A DNA stretch of 64,000 bases from Amycolatopsis sulphurea (lineage in GTDB: Bacteria > Actinomycetota > Actinomycetes > Mycobacteriales > Pseudonocardiaceae): positions 2,790,001 through 2,854,000 of the forward strand of contig NZ_PDJK01000002.1 of NCBI RefSeq assembly GCF_002564045.1, read 5' to 3'. Position 1 is the stretch's first letter, and each line of letters starts with the position of its first letter. The translations under genes and the position numbers were made by a program. Under the pieces are notes generated by a model. The model saw nothing but the letters and a program-made list of their open reading frames with translations. It searched no databases and had not been told where the DNA came from. This document shows, piece after piece, positions 15,199-23,514 of the stretch.

Positions 15199-17169
15199 AT
15201 GAATGTAGTACTGATCTTGCTCGCCTTCTGGCTGCCTGGCGTCGTCTTCGGCGCCGCGGCCGGTCTTCGCGGCTGGACGCTGGCCGCGTCGGGGCCGGTG
15301 CTCAGCTTCGGGATCGTCGCGCTGGGCGTGCCGGTTCTCGGCGGCCTCGGCGTCCGCTGGGAGCTGCTGAACGTGGCACTGTGGACGGTGGTGCTGTCCG
15401 CGGTCGCCTTCGCGCTCGCGTTCGTGGTGCGCCGGTTCACCGCGCGCCGGCACGGCGACTGGACCGAGGGAGAGCCCTCCACGGACCGTTCGGTGCGCGG
15501 TCAGGTGCTGATCGGGCTCGGCGTGCTCGTCGGGCTCGGCGTGGGCACCGCGACCTTCCTGCGCGGCGTCCACTCGGTCGACCGGGTGCAGCAGGGCTGG
15601 GACGCGCCGTTCCACGCCAACCTGGTGCGCTGGATCGCCGAGCACGGGGACGCGCGTCCGTCCACTGTGGGCACCATCGCGAACCTGCCGAACCAGACGG
15701 ACTACTTCTACCCCGACACCTACCACGCACTGCTCGCGCTCGTGTTCGGCAAGGGCGGCCTCACCATGATGCCGACGCTGAACTTCGCGGCGCTCGCGGT
15801 GATCCTCTGCGTGCCGCTCGGCGTCGCCGCGATGTGTCACGCCTGGCGCATGCCCGCCCTCGGGACGGCCGCCGCAGCCGCGGTCTCCACCTGGTTCACC
15901 GCATTCCCGTACGACTCGCTGTGGCGCGGTCCGCTGTGGCCGTACGTGGCGGGTGTGGCGATGATCCCGGCGATGCTGGCGATCGCGCGTCACTTGCTGC
16001 GGCCGCGGGGAATCGCCGGTCCGGTCGCGATCGGCGTCGGCGTCGCCGGCCTCACCGGCCTGCACACCAGCATCGTTTTCGTCATCGCGGTCTACTTCCT
16101 CCTGATTCTGCTCGCGGTGGTGTTCCGCTTCGAGAAGATCGAGTGGCGGCGTAGTGCGCCTTCGCTGATTGCCACCGTTGTGCTCGCGGCCGTGCTCGGC
16201 ATACCGCTCGTACTGCCCTCGCTCTACAACGCAGGCGGCGTGACCAGCGCGTACTGGGCCTCGGAGGCCACGGTCTCCGGTGGGCTCGGCGAGACCCTCA
16301 CCTTCTCCCCGATGGCGGCGTTCCCGCAGTGGTGGATTGGCGTACCCGCGCTGATCGGCGTCGTACTGATGGTGCGACAGCGGCGGATGCTGTGGATGTT
16401 CGCCGCGTACGTGGTATTTGGCGGGCTCTTCGCGGCGACAGTCTCCCTGGAGACGCCGCTGATTCACACGCTCACCGGCATCTTCTACAACGACCACTGG
16501 CGGATAGCGGCGCTCGTACCGCTGTCCGGTGCCGTCGCCTTCGGCGTGTTCACCGAGACGACCGCCGGCTGGCTGGCCCGTAAGGTGCAGCCACGCCTGA
16601 AGCTGCAGCCGGTCACGGTCACCCTGCTCGCGGCGGTGCTCATCGGCGTGGTCGTGACCGGGCTGAGCCGTGGCGCCTATCTGGGCCGCAACTCCTCGAC
16701 TCTCGGCATCAACTACGGCGCGGACGGGCCTGCTGTGTCGAAGGACGAGATCGCCGCCTACGACTGGCTGGCCAAACACACCGAGCCGGGTGAGCGCGTG
16801 ATGAACGACAAGTCCGACGGTTCGGTGTGGATGTATGCGCTCGCCGGGGTTACGCCGGTCGAGTGGACCTACTACGGTGCCCCGCCGGACACCAAGGCCG
16901 GCTTCCTGGGCCTGTGGCTGGACGAGATCGACAAGTACCCGCAGGTCCGCAAGGACCTCACCGAACTGCACGTGCGTTACGTGGTGCAGGGCAAGGGCAG
17001 GGTCACCGCGGACGCGAAGCCCTCGATCGGAGTATCCAAGCTCACCGCGGGCCCGGATTTCCAGGTCGCGTTCGAGAACGCCGGGGCCACCATTTACCGG
17101 ATCAAGGGCCAGGAAGACGTGGTCGCGGCCGGCGCCGCCGCCGGGTCGACCGGCCCTCACGGGCAGTGA
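15199..17169 (+). CDS. Large polytopic membrane protein (DUF6541-like), probable GT-C-type glycan enzyme
   Basis: A 656-residue integral membrane protein with about 12-13 hydrophobic segments and a C-terminal soluble domain (about residues 505-645). An early periplasmic loop carries GWDAPFHANLVRWIAEHGD and TDYFYPDTYHALLAL, acidic residues reminiscent of GT-C enzymes that use lipid-phosphate sugars. The C-terminal part contains YDWLAKHTEPGERVMNDKSD, as in dolichol-type transferases. It most resembles DUF6541 proteins, from recall. Lying between a flippase and a DPM1-like enzyme, it is a candidate for the extracytoplasmic sugar-transfer step. ATG 15199 has only a weak ribosome site. Confidence 0.72.
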   Translation: MNVVLILLAFWLPGVVFGAAAGLRGWTLAASGPVLSFGIVALGVPVLGGLGVRWELLNVALWTVVLSAVAFALAFVVRRFTARRHGDWTEGEPSTDRSVRGQVLIGLGVLVGLGVGTATFLRGVHSVDRVQQGWDAPFHANLVRWIAEHGDARPSTVGTIANLPNQTDYFYPDTYHALLALVFGKGGLTMMPTLNFAALAVILCVPLGVAAMCHAWRMPALGTAAAAAVSTWFTAFPYDSLWRGPLWPYVAGVAMIPAMLAIARHLLRPRGIAGPVAIGVGVAGLTGLHTSIVFVIAVYFLLILLAVVFRFEKIEWRRSAPSLIATVVLAAVLGIPLVLPSLYNAGGVTSAYWASEATVSGGLGETLTFSPMAAFPQWWIGVPALIGVVLMVRQRRMLWMFAAYVVFGGLFAATVSLETPLIHTLTGIFYNDHWRIAALVPLSGAVAFGVFTETTAGWLARKVQPRLKLQPVTVTLLAAVLIGVVVTGLSRGAYLGRNSSTLGINYGADGPAVSKDEIAAYDWLAKHTEPGERVMNDKSDGSVWMYALAGVTPVEWTYYGAPPDTKAGFLGLWLDEIDKYPQVRKDLTELHVRYVVQGKGRVTADAKPSIGVSKLTAGPDFQVAFENAGATIYRIKGQEDVVAAGAAAGSTGPHGQ

Positions 17170-17178
17170 GAAGATAGA

Positions 17179-17934
17179 GTGATCGCCGTGTCCACTACCC
17201 CTGTGAGCACCCGGAAAGTCCTCATCGTGATGCCGGCGCTGAATGAACAGGCCAGCGTCGGGTCGGTGCTCGCCGAGGTCAGGCGGGTGCTGCCGGAGAT
17301 CGACATCCTGGTGGTCGACGACGGTTCGCAGGATCAGACCGCCCGGATCGCCAGAGAGGCGGGCGCCGAAGTGGCCCGCCTGGCGGTGAACCTCGGCGTC
17401 GGCGGGGCGATGCGCACCGGCTTCCGCTATGCCGCCGCCCGCGACTACGACGTGGTGATCCAGGTCGACGCGGACGGGCAGCACGATCCGGAAGAGGTCG
17501 CCGCACTGCTGTCGGCCCTCGACGCGGGCGCCGACATCGCGATCGGCTCCCGGTTCGCGGGCAAGGGCGCCTATCGGGCGGTCGGCCCGCGCAAGTACGC
17601 GATGGTCGCGCTCTCCCTGGTGTTCTCCCGGCTGGCCCGGCACAAGCTCACCGACGTCACCTCCGGGTTCAAGGCGATGGGCCCGCAGGCGATCAAGCTT
17701 TTTGCCGCCTACTACCCGGCGGAGTACCTCGGCGACACGGTGGAGGGGCTCGTGCTGGCGATCCGGGCGAAGCTGACCATCTCCGAGGTCCCGGTGCTGA
17801 TGCGCGAGCGTGCCGGGGGCACACCCAGCCACTCGCCGGTGAAGTCGGCGGTGTATCTCGGCCGAGCCGGGCTGGCACTGCTGCTGGCGCTGATGCGCCG
17901 GCGTCCGTCCGTCGATTCCTCCGACGCAGCGTAA
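17179..17934 (+). CDS. Family 2 glycosyltransferase, dolichol-phosphate mannosyltransferase-like
   Basis: A 251-residue soluble GT-A enzyme of the DPM1/polyprenyl-phosphate glycosyltransferase type. It shows VLIVMPALNEQASVGSVL, ILVVDDGSQDQTARIA, NLGVGGAMRTGFRYA, the metal motif QVDADGQHDPEEV and IGSRFAGKGAY. Such enzymes load a sugar onto polyprenyl phosphate at the inner face of the membrane. The DUF2304 protein immediately downstream is a frequent partner. GTG 17179 is chosen; GTG 17188 is possible. It could provide the lipid-linked donor for the large membrane protein upstream. Confidence 0.9.
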   Translation: MIAVSTTPVSTRKVLIVMPALNEQASVGSVLAEVRRVLPEIDILVVDDGSQDQTARIAREAGAEVARLAVNLGVGGAMRTGFRYAAARDYDVVIQVDADGQHDPEEVAALLSALDAGADIAIGSRFAGKGAYRAVGPRKYAMVALSLVFSRLARHKLTDVTSGFKAMGPQAIKLFAAYYPAEYLGDTVEGLVLAIRAKLTISEVPVLMRERAGGTPSHSPVKSAVYLGRAGLALLLALMRRRPSVDSSDAA

Positions 17935-17946
17935 GGGGCCCCGCAC

Positions 17947-18384
17947 ATGCTCGGCTGGCAGATTCTCAGCATCGTCGTCGCGTGCCTGGTGCTGTTCGTC
18001 GTCCTGGAGATGATGCGGCGGCGGAAGCTGCGCGAGAAGTACGCGGGCGTGTGGCTCGTGCTCGCGCTGGGCGTGGTGGTGCTCGCGGTGATCCCGCAGG
18101 CCGCGTCGTTCATGGCGAAGATCACGGGCGTGCAGACCCCGTCGAACTTCGTGTTCCTGCTGGCCGGCGTGGTGCTGGCACTGGTCTCGCTGCACCTGTC
18201 CACCGAGGTCGGCCACCTTGAGGAAGAGGTGCGGACGTCGGTGGAGGAGATCGCGCTGCTGCGCTGCGAGCTGGAGGACGGCAAACGCGCGCTGGAAGCC
18301 CGCATCGCCGAACTCGAAGCCCGCACGTCGGCTCCGGACAACGTCAACGGGCTGCCTGAAGTGAGCCACGCACGCGTTCGCTGA
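17947..18384 (+). CDS. DUF2304 domain membrane protein
   Basis: A 145-residue protein with three membrane segments (about 5-24, 34-52 and 66-86) and a C-terminal coiled coil of about 45 residues (HLEEEVRTSVEEIALL...). The REKYAGVWLVLALGVVVLAV stretch is typical of DUF2304. Members sit next to DPM1-like glycosyltransferases and are thought to anchor or assist them; this is inference from neighbourhood. AAGGGG upstream of ATG 17947 is a good ribosome site. Its stop overlaps the apparent CTG start of the kinase gene that follows. Confidence 0.85.
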   Translation: MLGWQILSIVVACLVLFVVLEMMRRRKLREKYAGVWLVLALGVVVLAVIPQAASFMAKITGVQTPSNFVFLLAGVVLALVSLHLSTEVGHLEEEVRTSVEEIALLRCELEDGKRALEARIAELEARTSAPDNVNGLPEVSHARVR

Positions 18385-18929
18385 TCCGGGCGCTGTTCGC
18401 CGCCCCTCCTCGCCTGGGCGACGTCCGGGTCCTCGCCATCGACGGCCCGTCCGGTGCCGGTAAGTCTACTTCCGCACGTGCGGTGCTGGCCGCCCTAGGC
18501 GCCCGCACTGCGATGGTGTCCACCGATGCCTTCGCCACCTGGGACGATCCGGTGTCCTGGTGGCCCCGGTTGGAGCAGGGCGTGCTGGCCCCGCTGGCCA
18601 CCGGCCGCCCCGGCTCGTACCGGGAGACGGATTGGGTCGACGGCTCGCCTCGCCCTGGCCGCCTCGTTCCGGTCGATGTTCCCGAGGTGCTGATCCTGGA
18701 AGGCGTCTCAAGCGGCCGGCGCGCTGTCCGCTCCCGCCTGTCGTGCCTGTGCTGGATCGATGGCGGCAGCGAAGCCGCCCGCCTGACCCGCACCGTCACC
18801 CGCGACGGCGAACACTCCCGCCTCGACCTCCACCGCTGGCAACTCTTCGAACGCGGCTGGTTCCCGGTAGATGGCACCCGAGCTGCCGCGGACATCCGCC
18901 TACCGCATGCCTTGAACACCCCCAGATGA
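18381..18929 (+). CDS. P-loop uridine/adenylate kinase-like protein with apparent CTG start
   Basis: About 182 residues. A full Walker A (GPSGAGKST) lies near residue 25, followed by VSTDAFATWDDPVSWW and EVLILEGVSSGRR, the pattern of small nucleoside/uridine kinase-like proteins. The frame opens at 18360 and has no ATG, GTG or TTG before the P-loop. The first usable codon is CTG 18381, which overlaps the DUF2304 stop as CTGA, like the ATGA overlaps elsewhere here. A GTG at 18483 would remove the P-loop. The alternative is a disrupted start and a dead gene. The substrate is unknown. Confidence 0.6.
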   Translation: MIRALFAAPPRLGDVRVLAIDGPSGAGKSTSARAVLAALGARTAMVSTDAFATWDDPVSWWPRLEQGVLAPLATGRPGSYRETDWVDGSPRPGRLVPVDVPEVLILEGVSSGRRAVRSRLSCLCWIDGGSEAARLTRTVTRDGEHSRLDLHRWQLFERGWFPVDGTRAAADIRLPHALNTPR

Positions 18930-19578
18930 TCAAGCAATCCCGAATCGCCTGAGCCGGACACGTGCACTCGACGGCCCAGCTTTCGGGGATGGGCTGGCGA
19001 TGGGATGCCGGTACATGGTCTTCGCCTCTCGATGGACCCTGTTGAAGCTGGCACATATGGTCTGAACATCTCGATCCCCAAGATCGCGACGCGTTCACAT
19101 GACCCGAACATCTCGATGAGAGGTGCGAGAGGAGCCCGCGTCTGGTCACTGTCAGTGATTTTTGTGCAGGTGGCCCGCTGGTCGCGGTGATCGCGGGTGA
19201 CAGCTGAGCGAGGCGGAGGTGAGAATCGCCGGTGAGTCAGCTGATGGAGGTGTCGAGGGTGTGCTGGCAGCTGCTCAGCGCACGAGCGTGCGGGCGCTTG
19301 TCGACCATGTGGCCGGCTGGGGCGAGGTCGGTTGGGCATGGTCCGGCGTGCCCAGCGCATATGGTCTGGACATCGCCCTGTCCCGGCCACGAGCGCTGGT
19401 GGTCTGAACATTGCTCCGGCTTGAACTCGTTGCGACCGGACATCGCCCAGCCTTCGGTTCGGGTGGTCCGGACACCTCTGGCCCGGAGCTCGGGTGGTCT
19501 GGACACACCCTCAGCCCCAGGGTGTCGGCAAAGTCGGTGTGGAGGTCCCTGAAGTGGCCCTTCCCCCACCCGAGTGCA

Positions 19579-19753
19579 CAGGGTCCCGGCAAAGTTGGTC
19601 GAGGGCCCGTGATCAGCAGAGTGAGCCGTGGCTGCCCGATCGGTTTCGGGTCCGTGAAGGTGCCCTTGACGGACTCAGAGTCCGTGAAGGGGCCCTTCAC
19701 AGCCCCCTCCGCAGCTGCGCAGGGCCCTCCACACCGACTTTGCCGACACCCTG
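19579..19753 (+). mobile_element. Internally deleted copy of the CAGGGT inverted-repeat element (copy A)
   Basis: It begins CAGGGTCCCGGCAAAGTTGG, has GTGATCAGCAGAGTGAGCCG in common with the other copies, carries a degenerate GGGCCC palindrome pair and ends CCGACTTTGCCGACACCCTG. At 175 bp it is shorter than the copies at 35890, 39969 and 47734. No coding capacity. Orientation matches the 35890 copy. Confidence 0.7.
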
Positions 19754-19843
19754 GACGCTGAGTCTGTGAAGGGGCCCTTCACAGCCCCCTCCGCAGCTGC
19801 GCAGGGCCCTCCACACCGACTCTGCCGACACCCTGGGACGCTG
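19678..19843 (+). repeat. Tandem duplication, two units of about 83 bp
   Basis: The unit runs from GAGTCYGTGAAGGGGCCC through ACAGCCCCCTCCGCAGCTGC to GACACCCTGGACGCT. The first unit is 19678-19760 and the second 19761-19843, differing at only a few bases. A third partial unit follows at 19844 and diverges after the palindrome. It overlaps the right end of element copy A. Confidence 0.8.
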
Positions 19844-20735
19844 AGTCTGTGAAGGGGCCCTTCACGGACCTGAAACCGGTCCGGCGCACGCCACGAGGTG
19901 GTCGCACACACCTCAGCATCGCCCGCTGCCGGGTCCCCGACCAACTTTGCCGGAACCCTGCCGGAGCTCGGGTGGTCTGGACACACCTTCAGCCCCGAGT
20001 TCGGCTGGCCGGGGGACCTCTCCTGTCTCGATCTCGTGCAGTCGGGGACCCTCGGGGTTTCGAGTGGTCTGGACATCGCCGGTCGCGACGGGCTCATCGC
20101 CGGCGAGGTCCGGATCACCTGACGCCCCATGCGATATGGGAGGCTGGACACCGCCTGGTACTTCTCCCCGCCCACCGCGCCCGGATGCCGCCCGTCGTCC
20201 CGGCGGCATAGGACGTGGGCATCGACCAATTCGTGCCAGGCACGGCACGAATGGTCCGAACAATGGCCACATCACCTCCTCGGGCACATGGTCCGGACAT
20301 CGCCGAGACCACATGGTCCGAACATCTCAGCACCCGGAGCCGACCCCGCCCATGGTCTGAACCTCGTCCCATCGACCGGCACCGGTCCGCAGCCAGGCCA
20401 CGACCGGACTGTTCCAGACCACCTCGCCCGAGCGTCGGAACCCCGCCGGGATCGTCACGTTGTGTCCGAACCGCCCCCGCCACGACGCGTCCGAAATGAT
20501 CCATTCGTGCGACCACTCCAGCACTCTTTGTGCCAAACCTGCCGATTTGACTACACGCAGTGGAGATTTGCCAACACAGTGCGGGCATTCCCGGTTGTGT
20601 GTAGCGCGATCGTGACCTCACGTACTTAAGCGCGGGCCGACTTCCCGCTAGTGTCGGCGAGCACACCGACCTGTGATCAGCTCGATCGGCGGGTGCGGTG
20701 CCTTTCACCACCGAACATCTTCCAAGGGGTGCCAC

Positions 20736-22412
20736 ATGCAGCAATTGCGGCTGACCCGAACACGTCGTGCGGCCCTCGCCGGGCTCGCCGGGGTGGTCGC
20801 GGTCTCGCTGTCCGCGTGCGCGGAGTCCAAGCGTGACGAGGCCGGGGGTGGCGGCTCCGGCGGCACCATGGTCTTCGGCAACACCGGCAACCCGAAGATG
20901 TTCGATCCGACCTTCACCGACGAAGGCGAGACGTACCGCATCACCCGCCAGATGCTGGACACCCTCGTCCAGAACAAGCCGGGCACGGCCGACCTCGAGC
21001 CCTCGCTGGCCACCAAGTGGGAGCCCAGCAACGACGGGAAGACCTGGACCTTCACCCTCAAACAGGGGGTCAAGTTCAGCGACGGCACGCCCTTCAACGC
21101 GGACGCGGTCTGCTACAACTTCGACCGCTGGTTCAAGATGAGCGGCGCCGCCGCCCAGAGCCAGATGATCTACTACGCCGACGTCTTCGGTGGCTTCGCG
21201 AAGAACGAGGGGTCCGCAACCGGCGACCCGGTGTACAAGAACTGCGAAGCGAAGGACCCGAACACCGCGGTGCTCAACCTGAACAAGGCCAAGGGCGCGT
21301 TCCCGGCCGCGTTCACGTTGCCCGCACTGTCCATCCAGAGCCCGTCCGCGCTGAAGCAGTTCGGCGCGGACAAGGTCACCCAGTCCGGCGATTCGTTCAC
21401 CTACAGCGAGTATGCCTACAAGCACGTGACCGGCACCGGCCCGTTCAAGTTCGAGAGCTGGGACCAGGGTAAGGGCGAGATCACGCTGGTGCGCAACGAC
21501 ACCAGCACGATGCCCGCGCCGGCGAAGCTGGACAAGCTGGTCTTCAAGGTGATCCCGGACGAGAACGCCCGCAAGCAGGCGCTCAAGGCCGGCGACATCG
21601 ACGGCTACGACTTCCCCGCGCCCGCGGACTACGGCCTGCTGCGCAAGGACGGCGACCAGGTGCTGGTCCGCCCCTCGTTCAACGTGCTGTACCTGGGCAT
21701 CAACCAGTCCGGCAACCCGAAGCTCAAGGATCCCCGGGTGCGCCAGGCGCTGGCCTACGGCATCAACCGCGAGCAGTTCGTGAAGTCCAAGCTGGCCGAG
21801 GGTTCCGAGGTGGCCACCGAGTTCGTGCCGAAAGCCATCTCCGGCTACACCGACGACGTGACCAAGTACCCGTACGACCCGGAGAAGGCCAAGGACCTGC
21901 TCAAGCAGGCCGGCGCGAGCGACCTGTCGCTGAAGTTCTACTACCCGACCGAGGTCACCCGGCCCTACCTGCCGAACCCGGCGGACACCTTCACCGCGAT
22001 CTCGCAGGACCTGAAGAACATCGGGATCACCATCCAGCCGGTGGCCGAGCCGTGGAACGGCGGCTACAAGGACGACGTCCAGCAGTTCGGCAAGCAGGAC
22101 ATCCACCTGCTCGGCTGGACCGGTGACTACAACGACGCGGGCAACTTCGTCGGGACGTTCTTCGCCCGGGAGAAGAAGGAATTCGGCTTCGCCAACCCCG
22201 AGCTGTTCAAGACGCTGGCGCAGGCCGACGCCTCGCCCGCGGGTGACCAGCACGCCAAGGCGTACCAGCAGGCCAACAAGCAGATCATGGACTTCCTGCC
22301 GGCCGTCCCGATCGCCTACCCGTCGCCGGCCATCGTGGTCGACGCCAAGATCAAGGGCGTCGTGGCCAGCCCGCTGACCGACGAGCGTTTCAACAACGTC
22401 ACCACCGGCTGA
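20736..22412 (+). CDS. ABC importer substrate-binding lipoprotein (family 5, peptide type)
   Basis: A 558-residue extracytoplasmic binding protein (SBP_bac_5). The signal peptide ends in lipobox LSAC (about residue 26), followed by a Gly-rich tether. Family features are RITRQMLDTLVQ, EPSLATKWEPSNDGKTWTF, GVKFSDGTPFNADAV, LRKDGDQVLVRPSFNVLYLG and NPKLKDPRVRQALAYGINR. It binds oligopeptides or similar ligands and delivers them to the permeases encoded next. ATG 20736 is preceded by AAGGGG. It is the first gene of a five-gene importer operon; a strong hairpin after the stop may raise the level of its mRNA over the rest. Confidence 0.95.
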   Translation: MQQLRLTRTRRAALAGLAGVVAVSLSACAESKRDEAGGGGSGGTMVFGNTGNPKMFDPTFTDEGETYRITRQMLDTLVQNKPGTADLEPSLATKWEPSNDGKTWTFTLKQGVKFSDGTPFNADAVCYNFDRWFKMSGAAAQSQMIYYADVFGGFAKNEGSATGDPVYKNCEAKDPNTAVLNLNKAKGAFPAAFTLPALSIQSPSALKQFGADKVTQSGDSFTYSEYAYKHVTGTGPFKFESWDQGKGEITLVRNDTSTMPAPAKLDKLVFKVIPDENARKQALKAGDIDGYDFPAPADYGLLRKDGDQVLVRPSFNVLYLGINQSGNPKLKDPRVRQALAYGINREQFVKSKLAEGSEVATEFVPKAISGYTDDVTKYPYDPEKAKDLLKQAGASDLSLKFYYPTEVTRPYLPNPADTFTAISQDLKNIGITIQPVAEPWNGGYKDDVQQFGKQDIHLLGWTGDYNDAGNFVGTFFAREKKEFGFANPELFKTLAQADASPAGDQHAKAYQQANKQIMDFLPAVPIAYPSPAIVVDAKIKGVVASPLTDERFNNVTTG

Positions 22413-22437
22413 CCTGCTGCACCACCACTGAGCAGCC

Positions 22438-22481
22438 GGGCCGAAGGGGGCAGGCACCACCGCGCCTGCCTCCTTCGGCCC
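22438..22481 (+). terminator. Intercistronic hairpin after the binding-protein gene
   Basis: GGGCCGAAGG (22438) pairs with CCTTCGGCCC (ending 22481), extended inward by GCAGGC/GCCTGC. No T-tract follows. Such hairpins between a binding-protein gene and its permease genes usually stabilise the upstream message or act as partial terminators; that role is inferred. Confidence 0.6.
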
Positions 22482-22512
22482 ACGTTCCCGGGCTGTACCC
22501 AAAGGACTACTC

Positions 22513-23514
22513 GTGCTCCGTTTCATCGTGCGCCGGGTGCTACAAGCGATCCCGACGTTGTTGATCCTGTCCATCCTCGTCTTCGCCTGGCTGCGGTCGC
22601 TGCCCGGCGGTCCGGCGGCCGCGTTGCTCGGCGACAAGGCCACCCCGGAGAAGATCGCCGACCTGAACCACGTGCTCGGCCTCGACCAGTCGATTTTCCT
22701 GCAGTACTTCAAGTTTCTCGGCCGCGCGATCACCGGTGACTTCGGCAGCTCGCTGGTCTCCGGACAACCGGTGATGTCCGAGATCGGCACGTTCCTGCCC
22801 GCCACCATCGAACTCGGCCTGTCCGCGATCATCATCGCGGTGGTGCTCGGCATTCCGTTCGGCTACCTGGCCGCGCGGTTCAAGGGCGGCATCGCGGACA
22901 ACGTGATCATCGTGCTGACCCTGGTCGGCGTCGCGGTGCCGATCTTCTTCCTCGGCTACATCATGCAGGACCTGCTCTCCGCGCCGCTCGGGCTGCCCTC
23001 CCAGGGCAGGCAGGCGCCGGGGATCGACGCCACCGCGGTCACCAACTTCGCCGTCCTCGACGGCGTCCTGACCAGCGAGTGGGACGCGGTCTGGGACGCC
23101 ATCAAGCACCTGGTCCTGCCTGCCTTCGCACTGGCCACGATCCCGCTCGCGGTGATCACCCGGATCACCCGCGCCTCGGTACTGGACGTGTTCAACGAGG
23201 ACTTCATCCGCACCGCCAATTCCAAGGGCCTGACCGATTCGGTGGTGCGGCAGCGGCATGTGCTGCGCAATGCGCTGCTGCCGGTGGTCACCACGATCGG
23301 CCTGCAGACCGGGGCGCTGCTCGGCGGCGCCGTGCTGACCGAGCGGGTGTTCAACTTCCGCGGCCTCGGTTTCCTGCTGGCCGAAGGGATCGAACGACGG
23401 GACTATCCGCGGCTGCAGGCGCTGCTGCTGTTCGGCGCGCTGGTCTACGTGGTGGTGAACATGCTCGTCGACATCTCGTACGGGCTGATCGACCCGAGGG
23501 TGCGTGTGCGGTGA
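22513..23514 (+). CDS. ABC importer permease (DppB/OppB type)
   Basis: A 333-residue inner-membrane permease with six membrane segments. It opens with MLRFIVRRVLQAIPTLLILS and continues with the conserved segment GDFGSSLVSGQPV. The EAA loop, which contacts the ATPases, reads DFIRTANSKGLTDSVV...HVLRNALLP. It forms the translocation path with the DppC-type subunit, whose GTG start overlaps its stop (GTGA). Confidence 0.95.
   Translation: MLRFIVRRVLQAIPTLLILSILVFAWLRSLPGGPAAALLGDKATPEKIADLNHVLGLDQSIFLQYFKFLGRAITGDFGSSLVSGQPVMSEIGTFLPATIELGLSAIIIAVVLGIPFGYLAARFKGGIADNVIIVLTLVGVAVPIFFLGYIMQDLLSAPLGLPSQGRQAPGIDATAVTNFAVLDGVLTSEWDAVWDAIKHLVLPAFALATIPLAVITRITRASVLDVFNEDFIRTANSKGLTDSVVRQRHVLRNALLPVVTTIGLQTGALLGGAVLTERVFNFRGLGFLLAEGIERRDYPRLQALLLFGALVYVVVNMLVDISYGLIDPRVRVR

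Larger units (their letters stand above)
19057..20365 (+). repeat. Dispersed 14-bp motif cluster ATGGTCYGRACATC (about 13 copies)
   Basis: Copies start at 19057, 19099, 19361, 19399, 19431, 19463, 19494, 19972, 20064, 20251, 20288, 20313 and 20352. All are in the same orientation. The core GTCYGRAC includes the 8-bp palindrome GTCCGGAC in some copies and GTCTGAAC or GTCTGGAC in others. Spacing is irregular (25-460 bp). Many are followed by TCG or CGCC. Confidence 0.8.
18930..20735. other. Gene-free, repeat-dense intergenic region
   Basis: I see no credible protein gene in these 1.8 kb; open frames are short, overlapping and of repeat composition. The region contains about 13 copies of ATGGTCYGRACATC, one internally deleted copy and several ends of the CAGGGT inverted-repeat element, single and paired GGGCCC palindromes, and an 83-bp tandem duplication. 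The last 150 bases (20560-20735) hold the ABC operon leader, with AAGGGG before ATG 20736. Confidence 0.75.

Noticed and set aside
13843..18369. A 1508-codon open frame on the minus strand
   Set aside because: It lies antisense to five well-supported glycan genes and its translation is His/Arg/Glu/Gln-rich with no domain. Long antisense frames are expected in GC-rich DNA.
19849..20211. Several 90-180 codon frames in the repeat-rich region
   Set aside because: They are read through copies of the same palindromes and motifs on both strands and have no conserved content or ribosome sites.
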